Below, piece by piece: positions 51,930 through 61,865 of a DNA stretch of 64,000 bases (positions within the stretch are counted from its first letter, which is position 1; each line of letters begins with the position of its first letter). The DNA lies in the NCBI RefSeq assembly GCF_023206215.1, contig NZ_CP065800.1, positions 1,426,001-1,490,000 of the forward strand, read 5' to 3'. Source of the stretch: Butyrivibrio fibrisolvens. Lineage in GTDB: Bacteria > Bacillota > Clostridia > Lachnospirales > Lachnospiraceae. Under the pieces are notes generated by a model that saw only the letters and a list, made by a program, of their open reading frames with translations, did not search any database and was not told where the DNA came from. The position numbers were made by a program, and so were the translations under genes.

Positions 51930-51954
51930 AAGAATATTAGGAGGAAAATTTAAA

Positions 51955-52356
51955 ATGGCAATGAATGATCCTATTGCAGATATGCTTACAAGAATTCGTA
52001 ACGCTAACACTGCTAAACATGATACTGTAGATGTTCCTTCATCAAAGATGAAGCTTGCAATCGCAAACATTCTTCTTGAGGAAGGTTATATCAAGAAGCT
52101 TGACATCGTTGATAACAAGGGCTTCAAAGATCTTCACATCACACTTAAGTATGGTGCAGATCGTAACGATAAGGTTATCACAGGCATCAAGAGAATTTCC
52201 AAGCCTGGTCTTCGTGTATATGCTGGCAAGGATGAGCTTCCAAGAGTACTTGGTGGTCTCGGAATCGCTATCATTTCTACAAACCAGGGTGTTGTAACTG
52301 ATAAGAAAGCAAGAGAGCTCCAGGTTGGTGGCGAAGTTCTTGCATTTATTTGGTAA
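51955..52356 (+). CDS. rpsH: 30S ribosomal protein S8
   Basis: This 133-residue primary 16S binder has [16 protein letters not shown] at the start and [14 protein letters not shown] near the end. AGGAGG precedes the ATG at 51955, and a second ATG two codons later is also possible. Confidence 0.97.
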   Translation: MAMNDPIADMLTRIRNANTAKHDTVDVPSSKMKLAIANILLEEGYIKKLDIVDNKGFKDLHITLKYGADRNDKVITGIKRISKPGLRVYAGKDELPRVLGGLGIAIISTNQGVVTDKKARELQVGGEVLAFIW

Positions 52357-52371
52357 ATTGGAGGTACGGGC

Positions 52372-52911
52372 ATGTCACGAATCGGTAAAATGCCAATCGC
52401 AATCCCTGATGGAGTTACTATCAGCGTTGCAGAAAATAACAAGGTGACTGTAAAAGGTCCTAAGGGAGAACTTACAAGAGACTTCCCTCAGGAACTTTCA
52501 ATCGAGCAGAAAGACGGCGAGATTGTTATATCAAGACCAGATGATCAGAAGAGAACAAAGGCTCTCCACGGCCTTACAAGAGCTCTCCTGAACAACATGG
52601 TAACAGGTGTTAAAGACGGATTTGAGAAAAAGCTTGAAGTTGCAGGTGTTGGTTACAGAGCTGCAAAGAAAGGCAAAACTCTCACACTTACTCTTGGATA
52701 TTCTCACCCGGTAGAACTTGAAGATCCTGAAGGTGTTGAATCTACTGTTGAAGGTCAGATCATCACAGTTAAGGGTATCGACAAGGAAAAGGTTGGCCAG
52801 TACGCAGCAATCATCCGCGAGAAGAGAGCTCCTGAACCATATAAGGGCAAGGGAATCAAGTACGTTGATGAAGTAATCAGACGTAAAGTCGGTAAGACCG
52901 GTAAGAAGTAA
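52372..52911 (+). CDS. rplF: 50S ribosomal protein L6
   Basis: The product is 179 residues. Two tandem L6 folds are seen, with GPKGEL in the first and [11 protein letters not shown] in the conserved C-terminal stretch near the sarcin-ricin loop. TTGGAGG precedes the ATG. Confidence 0.98.
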   Translation: MSRIGKMPIAIPDGVTISVAENNKVTVKGPKGELTRDFPQELSIEQKDGEIVISRPDDQKRTKALHGLTRALLNNMVTGVKDGFEKKLEVAGVGYRAAKKGKTLTLTLGYSHPVELEDPEGVESTVEGQIITVKGIDKEKVGQYAAIIREKRAPEPYKGKGIKYVDEVIRRKVGKTGKK

Positions 52912-52930
52912 GAGATAAGGAGAGTGTAAA

Positions 52931-53299
52931 ATGGTTAGAAAAGAATCCAGACAGGAAATTCGTGAAAAGAAGCACCTGAAGGAACGTAAACGCTACAGCG
53001 GCACTGCTGAGAGACCAAGACTTGCAGTGTTCAGAAGCAACAAGAACATCTACGCTCAGGTTATCGATGACGTAGCTCAGAAGACTCTTGTTTCTGCTTC
53101 TACTCTTGAGAAAGACATCAAAGCTGAGCTCAAGAACACCGATGATGTTGATGCAGCTGCATATGTTGGAGATGTAGTAGCTAAGAGAGCCCTTGAAAAG
53201 GGTATCAAGGCTGTTGTTTTCGACAGAGCAGGTTACATTTATCACGGTAAGGTTGAAGCCCTTGCTGATGCTGCCAGAAAAGCTGGCTTAGAATTCTAA
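52931..53299 (+). CDS. rplR: 50S ribosomal protein L18
   Basis: The product is 122 residues. A basic N-terminus binds 5S rRNA, followed by [20 protein letters not shown] and [20 protein letters not shown] precedes the ATG. Confidence 0.98.
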   Translation: MVRKESRQEIREKKHLKERKRYSGTAERPRLAVFRSNKNIYAQVIDDVAQKTLVSASTLEKDIKAELKNTDDVDAAAYVGDVVAKRALEKGIKAVVFDRAGYIYHGKVEALADAARKAGLEF

Positions 53300-53318
53300 G
53301 AGAGGAGAACAGAATTAA

Positions 53319-53828
53319 ATGAAACGTACAGTCGTTGATGCAAGTCAGCTTGAGTTAACAGATAAAGTCGTTACCATTAAAAGGGTTACCAAGGTAGTTA
53401 AGGGTGGCCGTAACATGAAGTTTACAGCTCTCGTAGTTGTAGGTGATGGTAATGGACACGTAGGTTGTGGTCTTGGTAAGGCTACAGAAATTCCGGATGC
53501 TATTCGTAAGGGTAAGGAAGCTGCAACAAAGTCACTTGTTACAGTTGCTCTTGATGAGAATAACTCCATTACACATGATTTCGTTGGTAAGTTCGGAAGC
53601 GCTGAAGTTCTTCTTAAGAAGAGCCCAGAAGGTACAGGTATCATCGCAGGTGGTCCTGCACGTTCCGTATGTGAACTTGCTGGTATCAAGAACATTCGTA
53701 CAAAGTCTCTTGGTTCCAACAACAAGCAGAACGTTGTATTCGCTACAATCAACGGCCTCAGCAAGCTTAAGACTCCTGAGGAAGTTGCAAAGATGCGTGG
53801 CAAGTCTGTAGAAGAAGTTAAAGCTTAA
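53319..53828 (+). CDS. rpsE: 30S ribosomal protein S5
   Basis: This 169-residue protein near the decoding site and mRNA entry has a double-stranded RNA-binding-like N-domain and the [19 protein letters not shown] stretch. GAGGAG precedes the ATG. Confidence 0.98.
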   Translation: MKRTVVDASQLELTDKVVTIKRVTKVVKGGRNMKFTALVVVGDGNGHVGCGLGKATEIPDAIRKGKEAATKSLVTVALDENNSITHDFVGKFGSAEVLLKKSPEGTGIIAGGPARSVCELAGIKNIRTKSLGSNNKQNVVFATINGLSKLKTPEEVAKMRGKSVEEVKA

Positions 53829-53857
53829 GGTAACAGCCTTAAGGAAAGGAGAAATCA

Positions 53858-54046
53858 ATGGCAGCAGAAAAGAAACTCAAGATCACATTGATTAAATCCA
53901 CTATCGGTGCTGTGCCTAAGCAGGTAGCAACCGTTAAATCAATGGGATTTAAGAAACTTAACAGCAGTGTTGTTCTTCCGGATAACTCCGCTACAAGAGG
54001 ACAGATCCAGCAGATCAGACACCTTGTTAAAGTTGAAGAAATGTAA
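53858..54046 (+). CDS. rpmD: 50S ribosomal protein L30
   Basis: This is a 62-residue short bacterial form containing KITLIKSTIG and MGFKKLNSSVVLPD. AAAGGAG precedes the ATG. It ends 153 bp before rplO, an unusually wide gap for this operon. Confidence 0.97.
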   Translation: MAAEKKLKITLIKSTIGAVPKQVATVKSMGFKKLNSSVVLPDNSATRGQIQQIRHLVKVEEM

Positions 54047-54052
54047 TGATAT

Positions 54053-54118
54053 AAACACGGTTCTGCAAATTTTTTGCAGAACCATGTTTGCTATGCACGG
54101 TAAATGTGCATATAATAT
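54053..54118 (+). promoter_or_regulatory. Two hairpins after rpmD
   Basis: AACACGGTTCTGCAAA pairs with TTTGCAGAACCATGTT (one C-A mismatch, about 54055-54090), then ATGCAC/GTGCAT (about 54095-54113). The first is strong enough to pause or partly terminate transcription, but no proper T run follows it. Confidence 0.5.
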
Positions 54119-54127
54119 AATGAGCGA

Positions 54128-54182
54128 GCAGATTATGAGACACGCTGCGAGGCATAGTCTGCGTCTTAGTGATCTCGCAGCG
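54128..54182 (+). promoter_or_regulatory. H-type pseudoknot candidate upstream of rplO
   Basis: Stem 1 pairs GCAGATTATG (54128-54137) with CATAGTCTGC (54153-54162), 10 bp with one G-U. Stem 2 pairs CGCTGCGAGG (54143-54152) with TCTCGCAGCG (54173-54182), 10 bp with one G-U. The stems interleave with loops of 5, 0 and 10 nt, so they form either an H-type pseudoknot with stacked stems or two exclusive hairpins. Stem 2 ends just before the GAGG ribosome site of rplO. Confidence 0.6.
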
Positions 54183-54199
54183 GGAAATGAGGAAAAATC

Positions 54200-54640
54200 A
54201 TGGAATTATCAAATTTAAGACCAGCTGAAGGTTCAGTTCAGTCAGACAACTTCAGAAGAGGACGTGGACACGCTTCAGGAAACGGCAAGACTGCTGGTAA
54301 GGGTCACAAGGGTCAGAAGGCTCGTTCAGGAGCTCCAAGACCAGGATTTGAAGGTGGCCAGATGCCACTGTTCAGAAGACTTCCTAAGAGAGGCTTCAAG
54401 AACATCAATTCTAAGAATTTTGTAGCTATCAATGTTGACAGACTGGAAGCATTTGATAACGGAGCTGAAGTTACTGTCAGCGCACTTAAGGAAATGGGCA
54501 TCATCAAGAAGGAAAATGATGGTGTTAAGATTCTTGGTGGCGGAGAATTAACTAAGAAGCTTACGGTTAAAGTAAATGCATTCAGTGCATCTGCAAAAGA
54601 AAAGATCGAGGCTCTTGGTGGAACAGCTGAGGTGATCTGA
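54200..54640 (+). CDS. rplO: 50S ribosomal protein L15
   Basis: The product is 146 residues. A glycine- and basic-rich N-terminal tail ([20 protein letters not shown]) penetrates 23S rRNA and a globular C-domain follows. ATGAGG precedes the ATG. The stop codon overlaps the secY start (TGATG), so secY is translationally coupled to it. Confidence 0.97.
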   Translation: MELSNLRPAEGSVQSDNFRRGRGHASGNGKTAGKGHKGQKARSGAPRPGFEGGQMPLFRRLPKRGFKNINSKNFVAINVDRLEAFDNGAEVTVSALKEMGIIKKENDGVKILGGGELTKKLTVKVNAFSASAKEKIEALGGTAEVI

Positions 54641-55959
54641 TGCTAACAACCCTAAAGAATGCATTCAAAATCAGAGAAATCAGAAGCAAGATAATATTTA
54701 CACTTCTGATGCTTGCAGTAATCAGACTTGGTACTTTAATAACTGTTCCCGGAATATACGGTGATCAGTTTTCAGCCTGGTTCAAAAATCTTACAGCAGG
54801 TGGAACTTTTGGTTTCATGGATCGTTTTACAGGTGGTTCATTCGAACAGATGTCAATTCTGGCTCTGAATATTACACCTTATATTACATCCTCTATCATT
54901 ATACAGCTGCTGACTATTGCTATTCCGAAGTTAGAAGAATGGCAGCATGATGGCGAGGAAGGACGTAAGAAACTTACTAACATGACTCGTTACATCACAA
55001 TAGCACTTGCGCTCGTAGAATCAATTGCTATGGCAGTAGGTTTCTATCGCAATGGTCTTCTTATCAAATCTCAGAACTGGGTATATTGTGTAGAAATCGT
55101 TGCAGCGCTTACTGCAGGTAGTGCATTCCTTATGTGGATTGGTGAAAGAATTACGGATTATGGTGTAGGTAATGGTATTTCCATTGTCCTTACAATCAAC
55201 ATTGTCTCCAGAATGCCGCAGGATTTAAAGACTCTTTATACGCAGTTCCTTGAGAATCACTCAGTGGTTCAGAAGGTTGTTTATGGTCTTATCATTCTTA
55301 CTATCATTGTTGCAATGGTAGTACTGGTAGTCCTGCTCAATGATGCAGAGCGTAAGATTCCGGTTCAGTATGCTAAGAAATTACAGGGCAGACGCCTTGT
55401 AGGTTCAAGTGGAGCTGAGATTCCACTCAAGGTTAATACTGCCGGCGTTATGCCTATCATTTTTGCAATGTCACTTTTCCAGTTCCCGATCATAGTTTCT
55501 CAGCTTCTGGGATACAAGGGAACAGGAATTTGGAGCGAGGTTCTCAAATATCTTAATGAAGGTAACTGGTTCCAGACTTCTCAGTGGAAATACAGCATAG
55601 GTCTTGTCGTATATATACTTCTGATGATATTCTTTGCTTATTTCTATACAGACATTACATTTAATCCGCTTGAGATAGCAGATAATCTTAAGAAGCAGGG
55701 TGGTTTTATACCTGGTATCAGACCTGGTAAGCCAACCAGCGATTATCTGCAGACCATGCTTAAATACATCGTTCTTATAGGTGTATGTGGCCTGATAATC
55801 ATTGCGGTCCTTCCAATCGTATTTAACGGACTTTTTAATGCAAATGTATCATTTGGTGGCACTTCTCTTATCATCGTTGTAAGTGTTATACTTGAAACAG
55901 TTAAACAGATTGAGTCACAGATGCTTGTTCGTAATTACAAAGGCTTTTTAGACGATTGA
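54640..55959 (+). CDS. secY: Preprotein translocase channel SecY
   Basis: This 439-residue membrane channel has ten predicted helices. The plug region follows the first helix (TVPGIYGDQF), and NILRMPQ-type and cytosolic loop signatures are present (GTSLIIVVSVILETVKQIESQ near the end). It forms the channel with SecE (23240) and is driven by SecA (17377). It is coupled to rplO by a TGATG overlap. Confidence 0.97.
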   Translation: MLTTLKNAFKIREIRSKIIFTLLMLAVIRLGTLITVPGIYGDQFSAWFKNLTAGGTFGFMDRFTGGSFEQMSILALNITPYITSSIIIQLLTIAIPKLEEWQHDGEEGRKKLTNMTRYITIALALVESIAMAVGFYRNGLLIKSQNWVYCVEIVAALTAGSAFLMWIGERITDYGVGNGISIVLTINIVSRMPQDLKTLYTQFLENHSVVQKVVYGLIILTIIVAMVVLVVLLNDAERKIPVQYAKKLQGRRLVGSSGAEIPLKVNTAGVMPIIFAMSLFQFPIIVSQLLGYKGTGIWSEVLKYLNEGNWFQTSQWKYSIGLVVYILLMIFFAYFYTDITFNPLEIADNLKKQGGFIPGIRPGKPTSDYLQTMLKYIVLIGVCGLIIIAVLPIVFNGLFNANVSFGGTSLIIVVSVILETVKQIESQMLVRNYKGFLDD

Positions 55960-55972
55960 GAATAATACAAAG

Positions 55973-56012
55973 AGGCCGGGTTTCATGGTTTTGCATGGCC
56001 CGACCTTCTTTT
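55973..56012 (+). terminator. Terminator-like hairpin after secY
   Basis: AGGCCGGG pairs with CCCGACCT (one mismatch) and inner CATG/CATG, followed by TTCTTTT. It probably attenuates rather than blocks transcription into adk. Confidence 0.55.
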
Positions 56013-56054
56013 GCGTTGACATAAGACTATATACATAATAGAGGAGACAGGGGA

Positions 56055-56696
56055 ATGAAGATTATAATGCTGGGAGCACCTGGTGCCGGTAAAGGTACAC
56101 AGGCACAGATGATATGTGACAAGTACAATATTCCGCACATTTCAACAGGAGATCTTTTCAGATCGAATATAAAAAACGGAACAGAACTTGGCAAAAAAGC
56201 TAAGGAGTACATGGATAAGGGACAGCTTGTTCCTGATGAACTGACTGTTGAACTTCTTCTTGACAGAGTAGCTAAGGAAGATTGTAAAGATGGTTATGTT
56301 CTTGACGGATTCCCAAGAACTATCCCTCAGGCAGATGTACTTGACAAAGAGCTTACAAAGCTTTCTGACAAGATAGATTTTGCAATAAATGTAGAAGTTC
56401 CTGATGAAAATATTGTTCGCAGAATGTCAGGAAGACGTGCTTGTCTTAAGTGCGGAGCTACTTATCATATCGAGCATATCCCTCCGAAGCAGGAAGGCAT
56501 ATGTGACCGCTGTGGTAGTGAGCTTGTACAAAGAGATGATGATAAACCGGAAACAGTTCAGAATCGTCTCAGTGTTTATCATGAACAGACACAGCCTCTT
56601 ATAACATATTATAATGGCAAAAACATCCTTAAAACTGTCGATGGAACCAAAGATATGAATGATGTCTTTGAAGATATTGTTAAGATCCTTGGATAA
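56055..56696 (+). CDS. adk: Adenylate kinase, zinc-lid type
   Basis: This 213-residue enzyme interconverts ATP + AMP and two ADP. The P-loop is GAPGAGKGT (residues 7-15), DGFPRT lies at 84-89, and the long lid carries four zinc cysteines C130, C133, C150 and C153, usual in Gram-positive bacteria. GGAGACAGGGG precedes the ATG. The secY-adk-map-infA order is standard. Confidence 0.98.
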   Translation: MKIIMLGAPGAGKGTQAQMICDKYNIPHISTGDLFRSNIKNGTELGKKAKEYMDKGQLVPDELTVELLLDRVAKEDCKDGYVLDGFPRTIPQADVLDKELTKLSDKIDFAINVEVPDENIVRRMSGRRACLKCGATYHIEHIPPKQEGICDRCGSELVQRDDDKPETVQNRLSVYHEQTQPLITYYNGKNILKTVDGTKDMNDVFEDIVKILG

Positions 56697-56709
56697 TTGA
56701 GGTCCTGTT

Positions 56710-57474
56710 ATGCAGATCTATATCAAAACACCGGATCAGATTGATCTTATGAGACAATCAGGGCACCTCTTAGCGCAGGTGCATGCAGAATTACATCAGG
56801 CATTACGCCCGGGTATGTCAACTCTCGAGATTGATACTTTAGGAGAAGAACTGATCAGAAAAATGGGTGGTATCCCGAACTGTAAGAATTACGAAGGCTT
56901 TCCGGCTTCCATATGTATCTCTGTTAATGAAGAGGTAGTTCATGGAATACCGAGTGCTGACAGAATACTTCAGGAAGGTGATATCGTAACATTTGATACC
57001 GGCCTTATTTACAAAGGATGGCATTCTGATGCTGCCAGAACCTGGGGGGTTGGCGAGATCAGTCCTGAGAAAAGAAAGCTTATCGAAGTTACAAAGCAGA
57101 GCTTTTTTGAGGGAATTGCGAAGGCACGAGCAGGTAACAGACTTTATGAGATATCCAAAGCCATTGATCAATATGTTACACAATATGGATATGGAATAGT
57201 ACATGAATTGACAGGCCACGGAATAGGTCAAAGTCTACATGAAGAGCCCAATGTCCCTAACTACAGACAGATTCGAAGAGGAATAAAACTTCAAAAAGGC
57301 ATGACGATATGTGTAGAACCCATGATCACAATGGGAAAAAGACATGTTGGATGGCTTGATGATGACTGGACAGTAGTGACAGTAGACGGATCACCGGCAG
57401 CGCATTATGAAAATACTATCGTGATAACTGACGATGAACCCGAAATCCTGACAATGCTTGAAGGTGAGGAATAA
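56710..57474 (+). CDS. map: Methionine aminopeptidase, type I
   Basis: This 254-residue cytosolic enzyme removes N-terminal methionine. The metal ligands are visible in FDTG, HSDAAR, the GHGIG histidine, VEPM and HYENT. TGAGG lies upstream of the ATG, 13 bp after adk. The N-terminus lacks the zinc-finger extension of some forms. Confidence 0.97.
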   Translation: MQIYIKTPDQIDLMRQSGHLLAQVHAELHQALRPGMSTLEIDTLGEELIRKMGGIPNCKNYEGFPASICISVNEEVVHGIPSADRILQEGDIVTFDTGLIYKGWHSDAARTWGVGEISPEKRKLIEVTKQSFFEGIAKARAGNRLYEISKAIDQYVTQYGYGIVHELTGHGIGQSLHEEPNVPNYRQIRRGIKLQKGMTICVEPMITMGKRHVGWLDDDWTVVTVDGSPAAHYENTIVITDDEPEILTMLEGEE

Positions 57475-57500
57475 ATGCTGCACATAGCAAGGAGGAAATA

Positions 57501-57719
57501 ATGTCTAAGGCAGATGTAATTGAAATCGAAGGAAAAGTAATAGAAAAACTTCCTAACACAATGTTCCGTGTAGAACTTGAAAACGGACATGTAGTTCTGG
57601 CTCATATCAGCGGCAAGCTCAGACAGAACTTTATAAGAATCCTTCCCGGAGATAAGGTTACTATGGAACTTTCACCATATGATCTTACAAAGGGTAGAAT
57701 AATTTGGAGAGACAAATAA
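57501..57719 (+). CDS. infA: Translation initiation factor IF-1
   Basis: This 72-residue single OB-fold protein binds the 30S A site. It contains [20 protein letters not shown] and RIIWRDK at the C-terminus. AAGGAGG precedes the ATG. The KOW-domain gene often found between map and infA in Firmicutes is absent. Confidence 0.98.
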   Translation: MSKADVIEIEGKVIEKLPNTMFRVELENGHVVLAHISGKLRQNFIRILPGDKVTMELSPYDLTKGRIIWRDK

Positions 57720-57758
57720 TTGCTCAAAAAAATTACTGAAATTTTTGGGCAAAATTTG
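57720..57758 (+). terminator. Weak terminator after infA
   Basis: TTGCTCAAAAA and TTTTTGGGCAA can pair over 11 bp with one G-U, followed by AAAATTTGTT. The T run is poor. Confidence 0.4.
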
Positions 57759-57787
57759 TTGCATTTTATTTTAATATGCGCTATACT
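57759..57787 (+). promoter_or_regulatory. Promoter of the alpha group (rpmJ to rplQ)
   Basis: TTGCAT (57759-57764), 17 bp, TATACT (57782-57787), about 100 bp before rpmJ. Confidence 0.65.
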
Positions 57788-57887
57788 ATAAAACGGTCTT
57801 CTGCGTAGAAGGCTCTCTTTGCGTTATTTTATTGTGAAGAGGTAGTATGACATAAAGAATGTGGGAAACTACAGGAAAGGAGTCGGG

Positions 57888-58001
57888 ATGAAAGTCAGAT
57901 CTTCTGTTAAGCCTATGTGCGAGAAGTGCAAGGTCATTAAGAGAAAGGGTGTCATTCGTGTTATCTGCGAGAACCCTAAGCACAAGCAGAGACAGGGATA
58001 A
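57888..58001 (+). CDS. rpmJ: 50S ribosomal protein L36
   Basis: This 37-residue protein is the smallest gene of the group. Its zinc site is C11, C14, C27 and H32. AAAGGAG precedes the ATG. Confidence 0.97.
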   Translation: MKVRSSVKPMCEKCKVIKRKGVIRVICENPKHKQRQG

Positions 58002-58286
58002 TTCGATTCGTCCGGGCGCCGCTGCTAGCGGCTGATGTCTGTTCGATTAATATATCGTAGAGCCTACGTATATTACTTTTTGATACCAATATTAATATTG
58101 TGTGTTGGAAAGATCGGATCCTGTCCGATTGGGCATAGAAATTTCGCAAAGGCGAAGTTATGAATATCACATTCAGATGCCTCAATCAAAAGTAACCGTA
58201 TGACGCCAGTAAAAAGCATATAGGCAACAAGCCACGCCTCTATGTTCGCGTACATACATATAATTTATTATGGAGGAATTATTAAA
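58002..58286 (+). promoter_or_regulatory. rpmJ-rpsM intercistronic leader
   Basis: This 285-bp gap has no gene but several stems: GCCGCT/AGCGGC directly after rpmJ, ATCGGA/TCCGAT, TTCGC-AAAG-GCGAA, and CATATAGGC/GCCTCTATG (58217-58225/58236-58244, one mismatch). The E. coli alpha operon has its S4-binding pseudoknot at the equivalent place before rpsM. No exact match was found. Confidence 0.45.
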
Positions 58287-58655
58287 ATGGCTCGTATTGC
58301 AGGTGTTGATTTACCTAGAGACAAGCGCGTAGAAATCGGCTTGACTTACATTTATGGAATCGGAAGAACAAGTTCCAATAAGATTATTGCAGCTGCTGGT
58401 GTTAATCCAGATACTCGTTGCCGTGATCTTACAGATGACGAAGTAAAGAAGCTTAGTGAGATTATCACTAACGATTACCTTGTAGAAGGTGATCTTCGTC
58501 GTGAAGTAGCAATGAATATCAAGAGACTGACTGAGATCGGATGCTATCGCGGTACTCGTCACAGAAAGGGTCTTCCTTGCCGTGGTCAGAGAACAAAGAC
58601 TAATGCTAGAACACGTAAGGGACCTAAGAGAACTATTGCTAACAAGAAGAAGTAA
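58287..58655 (+). CDS. rpsM: 30S ribosomal protein S13
   Basis: The product is 122 residues from the ATG at 58287, set by TGGAGG. It begins [26 protein letters not shown] and ends in a basic tail ([13 protein letters not shown]) that reaches P-site tRNA. Confidence 0.98.
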   Translation: MARIAGVDLPRDKRVEIGLTYIYGIGRTSSNKIIAAAGVNPDTRCRDLTDDEVKKLSEIITNDYLVEGDLRREVAMNIKRLTEIGCYRGTRHRKGLPCRGQRTKTNARTRKGPKRTIANKKK

Positions 58656-58749
58656 TAGTAGTCAGTCAATCGTTGACACAGATGATTTTGGAATGTAGCA
58701 TTCAGTCATCTGTATACAAACTAAAAGGAAGAAAGTAGGTTAGTTTACT

Positions 58750-59142
58750 ATGGCAAATCAGAAAGCTAGCGCTTCAAAGAAGCGTGTTAAGAAAAACGTT
58801 GAACACGGTCAGGCACACATCCAGGCATCTTTCAACAACACTATCGTTACACTGACAGATGCAGCTGGAAACGCTCTTAGCTGGGCAAGTGCAGGCGGAC
58901 TTGGATTTAAGGGTTCAAGGAAATCTACTCCTTATGCTGCACAGGTAGCTGCTGAAACAGCTACAAAGGCTGCTCTTATACATGGTCTTAAGACAGTTGA
59001 TGTGTTCGTAAAGGGACCGGGTTCAGGAAGAGAAGCTGCTATCAGAGCACTCGCAGCTAATGGACTCACAGTTACAAGCATCACAGATGTAACTCCAGTT
59101 CCTCACAACGGATGCCGTCCACCTAAGAGACGTAGAGTATAA
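58750..59142 (+). CDS. rpsK: 30S ribosomal protein S11
   Basis: This 130-residue platform protein contains [15 protein letters not shown] and the C-terminal [24 protein letters not shown] lies upstream of the ATG. Confidence 0.98.
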   Translation: MANQKASASKKRVKKNVEHGQAHIQASFNNTIVTLTDAAGNALSWASAGGLGFKGSRKSTPYAAQVAAETATKAALIHGLKTVDVFVKGPGSGREAAIRALAANGLTVTSITDVTPVPHNGCRPPKRRRV

Positions 59143-59431
59143 GACTCAGTTTGTAATAGCTGGGTTATGCAGGTTGTATTTATAGCCTGTTGTCACTTCG
59201 TGAAAGACTCTATATATATTAAAAATATATAGATACATTTATGAGATGATATATATTGATTGTGATGCAGCTGTAATAGCTGCATTATGATCAATTCAAT
59301 TCTTCTGTTTGGAAGAATATATAGTTACAAATAGCAATTTAGTTAGTTGGAAGAAGGTCATGTCCATTTCGGACACATATTGATTGTAAACAACAGCAGG
59401 ACAATTATCCTGAAGAAAGGAGCCACACAAA
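59143..59431 (+). promoter_or_regulatory. rpsK-rpsD intercistronic leader
   Basis: This 289-bp gap has no gene but a series of hairpins: ATGCAGCT-GTAAT-AGCTGCAT (about 59264-59286), ATTCTTC/GGAAGAAT, TGTCC-ATTTC-GGACA (about 59361-59375) and AGGA/TCCT. ATATTGATTGT occurs twice. S4 controls its own synthesis in B. subtilis through an rpsD leader, so an S4 site here is plausible but not shown. Confidence 0.45.
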
Positions 59432-60025
59432 ATGGCAGTAAACAGAACACCGATACTTAAAAGATGCAGATCTCTTGACCTTGATCCTACATTCCTTGGA
59501 TATGACAAGAAGTCAAAGAGAAACCCACAGAGATCAGGCCGTAAGATTTCAGAATATGGTCTTCAGCTCCGTGAGAAACAGAAAGCAAAATTCATTTATG
59601 GAGTACTTGAGAAGCCTTTCAGAAATTACTATGAGAAGGCTGAGCAGATGAGAGGACAGTCCGGTGAGAACCTTATGGTTCTTCTGGAGAGAAGACTCGA
59701 CAACGTAATCTTCCGTCTTGGTTTCGCTAGAACAAGAAGAGAAGCACGTCAGGTAGTTCTTCATAAGTTCGTACTTGTTAACGGTAAGGTTGTAAATGTT
59801 CCTTCTTACCAGATCAAGGCTGGTGATACAGTTGAAATCAAAGAGTCTGCTAAGAACATGCAGAGATTCAAGGATATCGCTGAAATCGCTGGTGCTAGAC
59901 TCGTTCCTTCATGGATCGATGCTGACAAGGAGAATTGGAAGGGTACTATTTCACAGCTTCCAGCAAGAGACATGATTGATGTTCCTGTTGACGAAATGCT
60001 TATCGTCGAGCTGTATTCCAAGTAA
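59432..60025 (+). CDS. rpsD: 30S ribosomal protein S4
   Basis: This 197-residue assembly initiator has the S4 RNA-binding domain around residues 85-150 (RLDNVIFRLGFARTRREARQ). The four zinc cysteines of some S4 proteins are missing (only one Cys near the N-terminus), as in the C-minus form. AAAGGAG precedes the ATG. Confidence 0.97.
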   Translation: MAVNRTPILKRCRSLDLDPTFLGYDKKSKRNPQRSGRKISEYGLQLREKQKAKFIYGVLEKPFRNYYEKAEQMRGQSGENLMVLLERRLDNVIFRLGFARTRREARQVVLHKFVLVNGKVVNVPSYQIKAGDTVEIKESAKNMQRFKDIAEIAGARLVPSWIDADKENWKGTISQLPARDMIDVPVDEMLIVELYSK

Positions 60026-60092
60026 TTTGTAAATAGTTAATTATTATATAAAGAATGCAACTGTTGACTAAGCATAAAAGGAGGAAATATCA

Positions 60093-61064
60093 GTGTTTGA
60101 TTTTGAGAGACCAAATATTGAAGTAGCAGAAATCTCAGATGACAAGAAGTATGGTAAATTCGTTGTAGAACCTCTTGAGAGAGGTTATGGTATTACACTT
60201 GGTAATTCCCTCAGAAGGATTATGCTTTCTTCTTTACCTGGTGCTGCAGTAAGTCAGGTCAAGATCGAAGGCGTTCTTCATGAATTCAGTTCTATCCCTG
60301 GAGTTAAAGAGGATGTTACTGAAATCATAATGAACATCAAAAATCTTGCTATCAAGAATAAATCTGAAACAAATGAGCCTAAGATCGCTTACATCGAATA
60401 TACAGGTGATGGCGTTGTTAAGGCTTCAGATATTCAGGTTGATCAGGATATCGAGATCATGAATCCCGATCAGACTATTGCTACACTTTGCGGTGCTGAT
60501 GCTAAGCTTTATATGGAGCTTACAATCACACGCGGCAGAGGATATGTCAGCTCAGATAAGAACAAGTCTGGAGACCTTCCGATCGGAGTTCTTGCTATTG
60601 ACTCTATTTACACTCCTGTTGAGCGTGTAAATGTTACAGTTGAGAACACTCGTGTCGGTCAGGTAACTGACTTTGATAAACTGACTTTAGATGTTCACAC
60701 TAATGGTACACTTGAGCCTGATGAGGCTGTAAGCCTTGCTGCGAAGGTACTTTCAGAGCATCTGTCTCTTTTCATTGATCTTTCTGAAGTAGCTCAGACT
60801 GCTGATGTTATTACAGATAAAGAAGACAATGTTAAGGGTAAAGTCCTTGAGATGTCAATTGAAGAGCTTGAACTTTCTGTTCGTTCATTCAACTGTCTCA
60901 AGAGAGCCGGAATCAATACAGTTCAGGAACTCTGCAACAAGACTCCTGATGATATGATGAAGGTACGTAACCTCGGACGTAAGTCACTTGAAGAAGTTCT
61001 TGCCAAGCTCGAAGAGCTCGGTCTGCAGCTTAGAAAAGGTGAGATAACTGAGGAACTTAACTAA
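60093..61064 (+). CDS. rpoA: RNA polymerase subunit alpha
   Basis: The product is 323 residues from a GTG at 60093 behind AAGGAGG. The N-terminal assembly domain has [20 protein letters not shown]. The C-terminal domain (about 250-315), which binds UP elements and activators, has [16 protein letters not shown] and [10 protein letters not shown]. Length is normal. Confidence 0.98.
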   Translation: MFDFERPNIEVAEISDDKKYGKFVVEPLERGYGITLGNSLRRIMLSSLPGAAVSQVKIEGVLHEFSSIPGVKEDVTEIIMNIKNLAIKNKSETNEPKIAYIEYTGDGVVKASDIQVDQDIEIMNPDQTIATLCGADAKLYMELTITRGRGYVSSDKNKSGDLPIGVLAIDSIYTPVERVNVTVENTRVGQVTDFDKLTLDVHTNGTLEPDEAVSLAAKVLSEHLSLFIDLSEVAQTADVITDKEDNVKGKVLEMSIEELELSVRSFNCLKRAGINTVQELCNKTPDDMMKVRNLGRKSLEEVLAKLEELGLQLRKGEITEELN

Positions 61065-61207
61065 AGAGTTAATTCGCAGAAGGTAAAACCAAAGTGTACT
61101 GATGCGAATCTCATGGTAAACATAACATTTTACGGGTAAGACCAATGAGCGCTGTAAAATGCACCAACGCAGAGGGAACTCTGTAATGAGAAAGGAAATA
61201 TTATATC

Positions 61208-61765
61208 ATGGCAATGTACAGAAAGCTTAGCAAAGCAAGCAAGCCTAGAAAGGCTCTTCTTAGAAACCAGGTAACTGAACTTCTTTACAACGGTAAGATC
61301 GTTACAACTGAGGCTCGTGCAAAAGAGGTACGTCAGATCGCTGAGCACCTTATCGCACTTGGAATCAGAGAGAAAGATAACGTTGAGACTGTTACTGTAG
61401 AAGTTAAGCACTGCAAGAAGGACGAAAACGGAAAGCGCATCGTTCTCGAGAAGAAGTATAACGAAAAGCTTAAGAAGACTCTTAAGGTTTACGATTATGA
61501 CATCGAGAAGAAGGAAGTAACAAAGGACAAGCCTTCACGTCTTCATGCTAGACGTCAGATGTACAAAGAGATCTACAAGGTTACTGAAGTTCCTACAGAA
61601 GGAAAGCTTCGTAAGCAGAACACAAAGGTTGTTGATCTTACAGACAAGATCTTCGATGAGTACGCTGAGAAGTATGCTGGCCGTAAGGGTGGCTACACAC
61701 GTATCATCAAGATTGGTCAGCGTAAGGGTGACGCAGCTATGATGGTTGTTCTTGAGCTCGTTTAA
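61208..61765 (+). CDS. rplQ: 50S ribosomal protein L17 with internal insertion
   Basis: The product is 185 residues, against about 115-130 in most bacteria. The N-terminal half (RKLSKASKPRKALLRNQV, IVTTEARAKEVR) and C-terminal half (LHARRQ ... GGYTRIIKIGQRKGDAAMM) are normal. Between them, residues about 53-110 are an extra, highly charged Lys/Glu/Asp segment. AAAGGAAA precedes the ATG. It is the last gene of the alpha group. Confidence 0.97.
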   Translation: MAMYRKLSKASKPRKALLRNQVTELLYNGKIVTTEARAKEVRQIAEHLIALGIREKDNVETVTVEVKHCKKDENGKRIVLEKKYNEKLKKTLKVYDYDIEKKEVTKDKPSRLHARRQMYKEIYKVTEVPTEGKLRKQNTKVVDLTDKIFDEYAEKYAGRKGGYTRIIKIGQRKGDAAMMVVLELV

Positions 61766-61790
61766 TTCAGTTTAAGATAACATAAAAATT

Positions 61791-61824
61791 ATCCGCATAT
61801 ACTAAATGTATATGCGGATTTTTT
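61791..61824 (+). terminator. Terminator of the alpha group
   Basis: A perfect 12-bp stem ATCCGCATATAC/GTATATGCGGAT followed by six T. Confidence 0.95.
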
Positions 61825-61865
61825 GAACAAGATTATATTTTATATAAGCTTTTTACAAAAAGAAC

